A stretch of 24,893 nt of DNA from Promethearchaeota archaeon (GTDB lineage Archaea > Asgardarchaeota > Lokiarchaeia > Sigynarchaeales > SOKP01), in contig WJIN01000122.1 in the NCBI GenBank assembly GCA_014730295.1, forward strand, positions 1 to 24,893, in the 5' to 3' direction. Every line of letters starts with the position of its first letter. Within the stretch, counting starts at the first letter, position 1. A program made the position numbers and the translations under genes. Shown here piece after piece: positions 23,235 through 24,893 of this stretch. The notes beneath the pieces are model-generated. The model worked only from the letters and a program-made list of their open reading frames with translations, had not been told where the DNA came from and made no database searches.

Positions 23235-24893
23235 TTAACTTCACATGAGTCGGAATCGCAGTATTTTTCTCCGATTGCTCTATCCGCTGTGGAGGATAGA
23301 TTTAAAGGTTTTAACCGTGAATGCATTTCTTCATATTTTTCTTTTGAAATCTTTTCATATGGAGCTTGCTCATATCCGTGTTCTTTTACAGGGAGAAAAC
23401 TGACTGCTTTCAGCTTATCTTCGAAACATTCCAGCACATGCTCGATCTGGTCAGCTTCTTCGGGAGTGAAAGTGATGGTTATTGAGACTTGGTTATCAGA
23501 CCAATATTTTTGGTACGCTGCCGCATTTTCTGCTTGTTCCCAAATACTCACATCTTCTTTACCCCTGTCAAAATGCTCTTCCTTTACCGGAAATTCTACA
23601 ACCACAGAATTTTTTGAATATTTGTCATCCTCAATATGATATCCCGCTTCCCTTAAGGGTTTAATTAAATCGGAATTTTTAGAAACGCGGATTCGTCGGA
23701 TGTAATATCTCGAATGTGGATAATGGATCCCTGAGGATACGCCTGGAAGTAAGGAAACTGTCCCGCTTGGTTTTACAGTAGTTAATTTTATGGAATTTGG
23801 AATACATAACCAATCAGAATACTCCTCATCCACCTTTTTTAGATAATTATACCCCCTATCACACCATTCTAAGACCCTATGACGCCCATGTTTCACAAAC
23901 GCTTCAATTATACCCGTTTGAGAAATCCCCATTCGCCTATTTTTTAACATTACAGCATTGGTTTCTTTCCAATGTGTATTGATCAATGTCACAGATTTAG
24001 CATAAAGATATGCATATTTTAAAGTCTCTTCAAACTCCTCATATGATATATGGCGTGAAGGATACGTTTCAACCAAACAACATAATTCGAACGATTCAAG
24101 AGTCTGTTCTCCACAAGGATTCACCCCCGCTGCTTTTTTATCTTTAAAATCTGGTTTATCCTTCATCCGAGAGAACGATCGAGCGTTTTCAAGCCAAAAA
24201 ATCCCAGGTTCTCCATTCACTGCTATCTGTTCTGCGATGAAAGAATAATCCAATCCCTTTTTCGCAAATATGCTATTATTACTAGCCCACCGATGATGAT
24301 ATAACTTATCTTTATCTTGTTTACAAGTAACAAAATCAAAGTCGGTAGGATCTCCCAATGCTATTTCGGCACTTCTCCGAACATTACCTGCCACAACACA
24401 TTTCCCAATTAGGTTCATAATATCTACGATATCGACTGAAGAGATTGATTTCCCAATTTTTTTGTCCAAGACTTTTTGAATATCTTCTAGCATTTCTTTT
24501 AATGGACCAGGTCCCGACGCAATACCTCCAAAGCCTCTAATCGGAGACCCAGCGGGTCGAATTTCAGAAAAGTCATATTGAGGGATTTGTTGCCCAATAA
24601 AATAAGCCTCTAAAATAAGCTTCAGAGCTTCAACCCAACCTTCCCGACTATCGGGGATTACGAATGTAAAATGACCCTCTTGTGGTTGTTTGACGATAAT
24701 TTTTCCCGCACCTCTCGTATCAAAACCAACTCCAACTCCCAACATCAATGCGTCCATAACAAATTCAAATGCTTTTGAGTATTTAATGTCAATATCTTTG
24801 GTCGAAGCAAACCCGCAATTATTCAGTGCCATTGAACCATGTCGTGCTATAAAATCTGTCCCCATCATCCATAGCCCTCGTCCTGGGGGACAC
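23228..24893 (-). CDS. nrdJ: Class II ribonucleotide reductase, C-terminal part (5' end outside window)
   Basis: This is an adenosylcobalamin-dependent ribonucleoside-triphosphate reductase of the monomeric (Lactobacillus-type) branch. It makes deoxynucleotides by thiyl-radical chemistry. The frame stays open to the right edge (CPPGRGLWMMGTDF is read through), so about 554 of an expected ~740 residues are visible. Numbered from the first ATG at 24868: C18 in NNCGF (one of the substrate-reducing pair), the radical motif NPCGE with C252 and E254, C263 eleven residues after the radical Cys, VKPSGTVSLLPGVSSG, and a C-terminal CDSDSC whose pair is five residues apart. These spacings equal those of the L. 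leichmannii enzyme (C408/C419 and C731/C736) as I recall them. All catalytic residues are intact and no intein is seen in this part. The gene is convergent with the Hdr cluster. Confidence 0.95.
   Translation of the reverse strand, partial: CPPGRGLWMMGTDFIARHGSMALNNCGFASTKDIDIKYSKAFEFVMDALMLGVGVGFDTRGAGKIIVKQPQEGHFTFVIPDSREGWVEALKLILEAYFIGQQIPQYDFSEIRPAGSPIRGFGGIASGPGPLKEMLEDIQKVLDKKIGKSISSVDIVDIMNLIGKCVVAGNVRRSAEIALGDPTDFDFVTCKQDKDKLYHHRWASNNSIFAKKGLDYSFIAEQIAVNGEPGIFWLENARSFSRMKDKPDFKDKKAAGVNPCGEQTLESFELCCLVETYPSRHISYEEFEETLKYAYLYAKSVTLINTHWKETNAVMLKNRRMGISQTGIIEAFVKHGRHRVLEWCDRGYNYLKKVDEEYSDWLCIPNSIKLTTVKPSGTVSLLPGVSSGIHYPHSRYYIRRIRVSKNSDLIKPLREAGYHIEDDKYSKNSVVVEFPVKEEHFDRGKEDVSIWEQAENAAAYQKYWSDNQVSITITFTPEEADQIEHVLECFEDKLKAVSFLPVKEHGYEQAPYEKISKEKYEEMHSRLKPLNLSSTADRAIGEKYCDSDSCEVNY

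Noticed and set aside
1..24893. CRISPR arrays, tRNA or rRNA genes
   Set aside because: No regularly spaced direct repeats and no cloverleaf-like or conserved rRNA segments were recognised on either strand.

Overview
The window is AT-rich and archaeal in character. It has a PAN-type proteasomal ATPase, TATA-like boxes upstream of genes, GGTGA/GGAGG Shine-Dalgarno (SD) sites, a coenzyme-F420-type (FrhB) subunit, a B12-dependent ribonucleotide reductase and a large heterodisulfide-reductase (Hdr) locus. The gene mix, including a small ferredoxin-fold-like protein, a LURP-one/tubby-like protein and Flx/Hdr genes, would suit an Asgard (Lokiarchaeia-like) archaeon. That placement is inference; there is no rRNA or tRNA to confirm it.

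Left part (1-5163): a fragment that may be the tail of a transposase; a possible tubby/LURP-one-fold protein (minus); PAN (minus); a 100-aa ferredoxin-fold-like protein (minus); a Gfo/Idh/MocA sugar-type dehydrogenase (plus); and a SMI1/KNR4 (SUKH) protein (minus). These are ordinary single genes.

5164-5830 is an AT-rich gap with no gene I can support. It is followed by three small tandem paralogues (5831-6609) that share eight cysteines with identical spacing. The second appears to start at an ATC codon.

The main system is a 16.5-kb, one-strand, tightly packed cluster (6695-23234): hdrC - hdrB - hdrA1 (split into N and C genes) - mvhD1 - hdrA2 - mvhD2 - hdrA3 - mvhD3 - flxC-like - flxB-like - flxA-like - frhB-like. 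It holds three consecutive HdrA-MvhD modules behind a single HdrBC pair, with no hydrogenase catalytic subunit. The HdrA units are about 1000-residue double-flavoprotein forms. The first half has a TrxR-like FAD domain with an inserted ferredoxin. The second half has the HdrA N-terminal Fe-S domain, a second FAD domain and a C-terminal ferredoxin. In hdrA1 the same layout is cut into two polypeptides exactly between these halves, through a TAATT stop/start junction with a good SD site.

A reasonable model is that NAD(P)H is handled by the FlxA flavin/NAD subunit and F420H2 by the FrhB-like subunit. Electrons would pass through FlxB/FlxC ferredoxins and MvhD [2Fe-2S] proteins into the HdrA flavins, for bifurcation or confurcation between ferredoxin and a disulfide (HdrB) site. 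Direction, stoichiometry and the disulfide substrate cannot be read from the sequence. The right end (23228-24893, minus) is the 3' part of a class II ribonucleotide reductase gene that converges on, and overlaps, the frhB-like gene by 7 bp.
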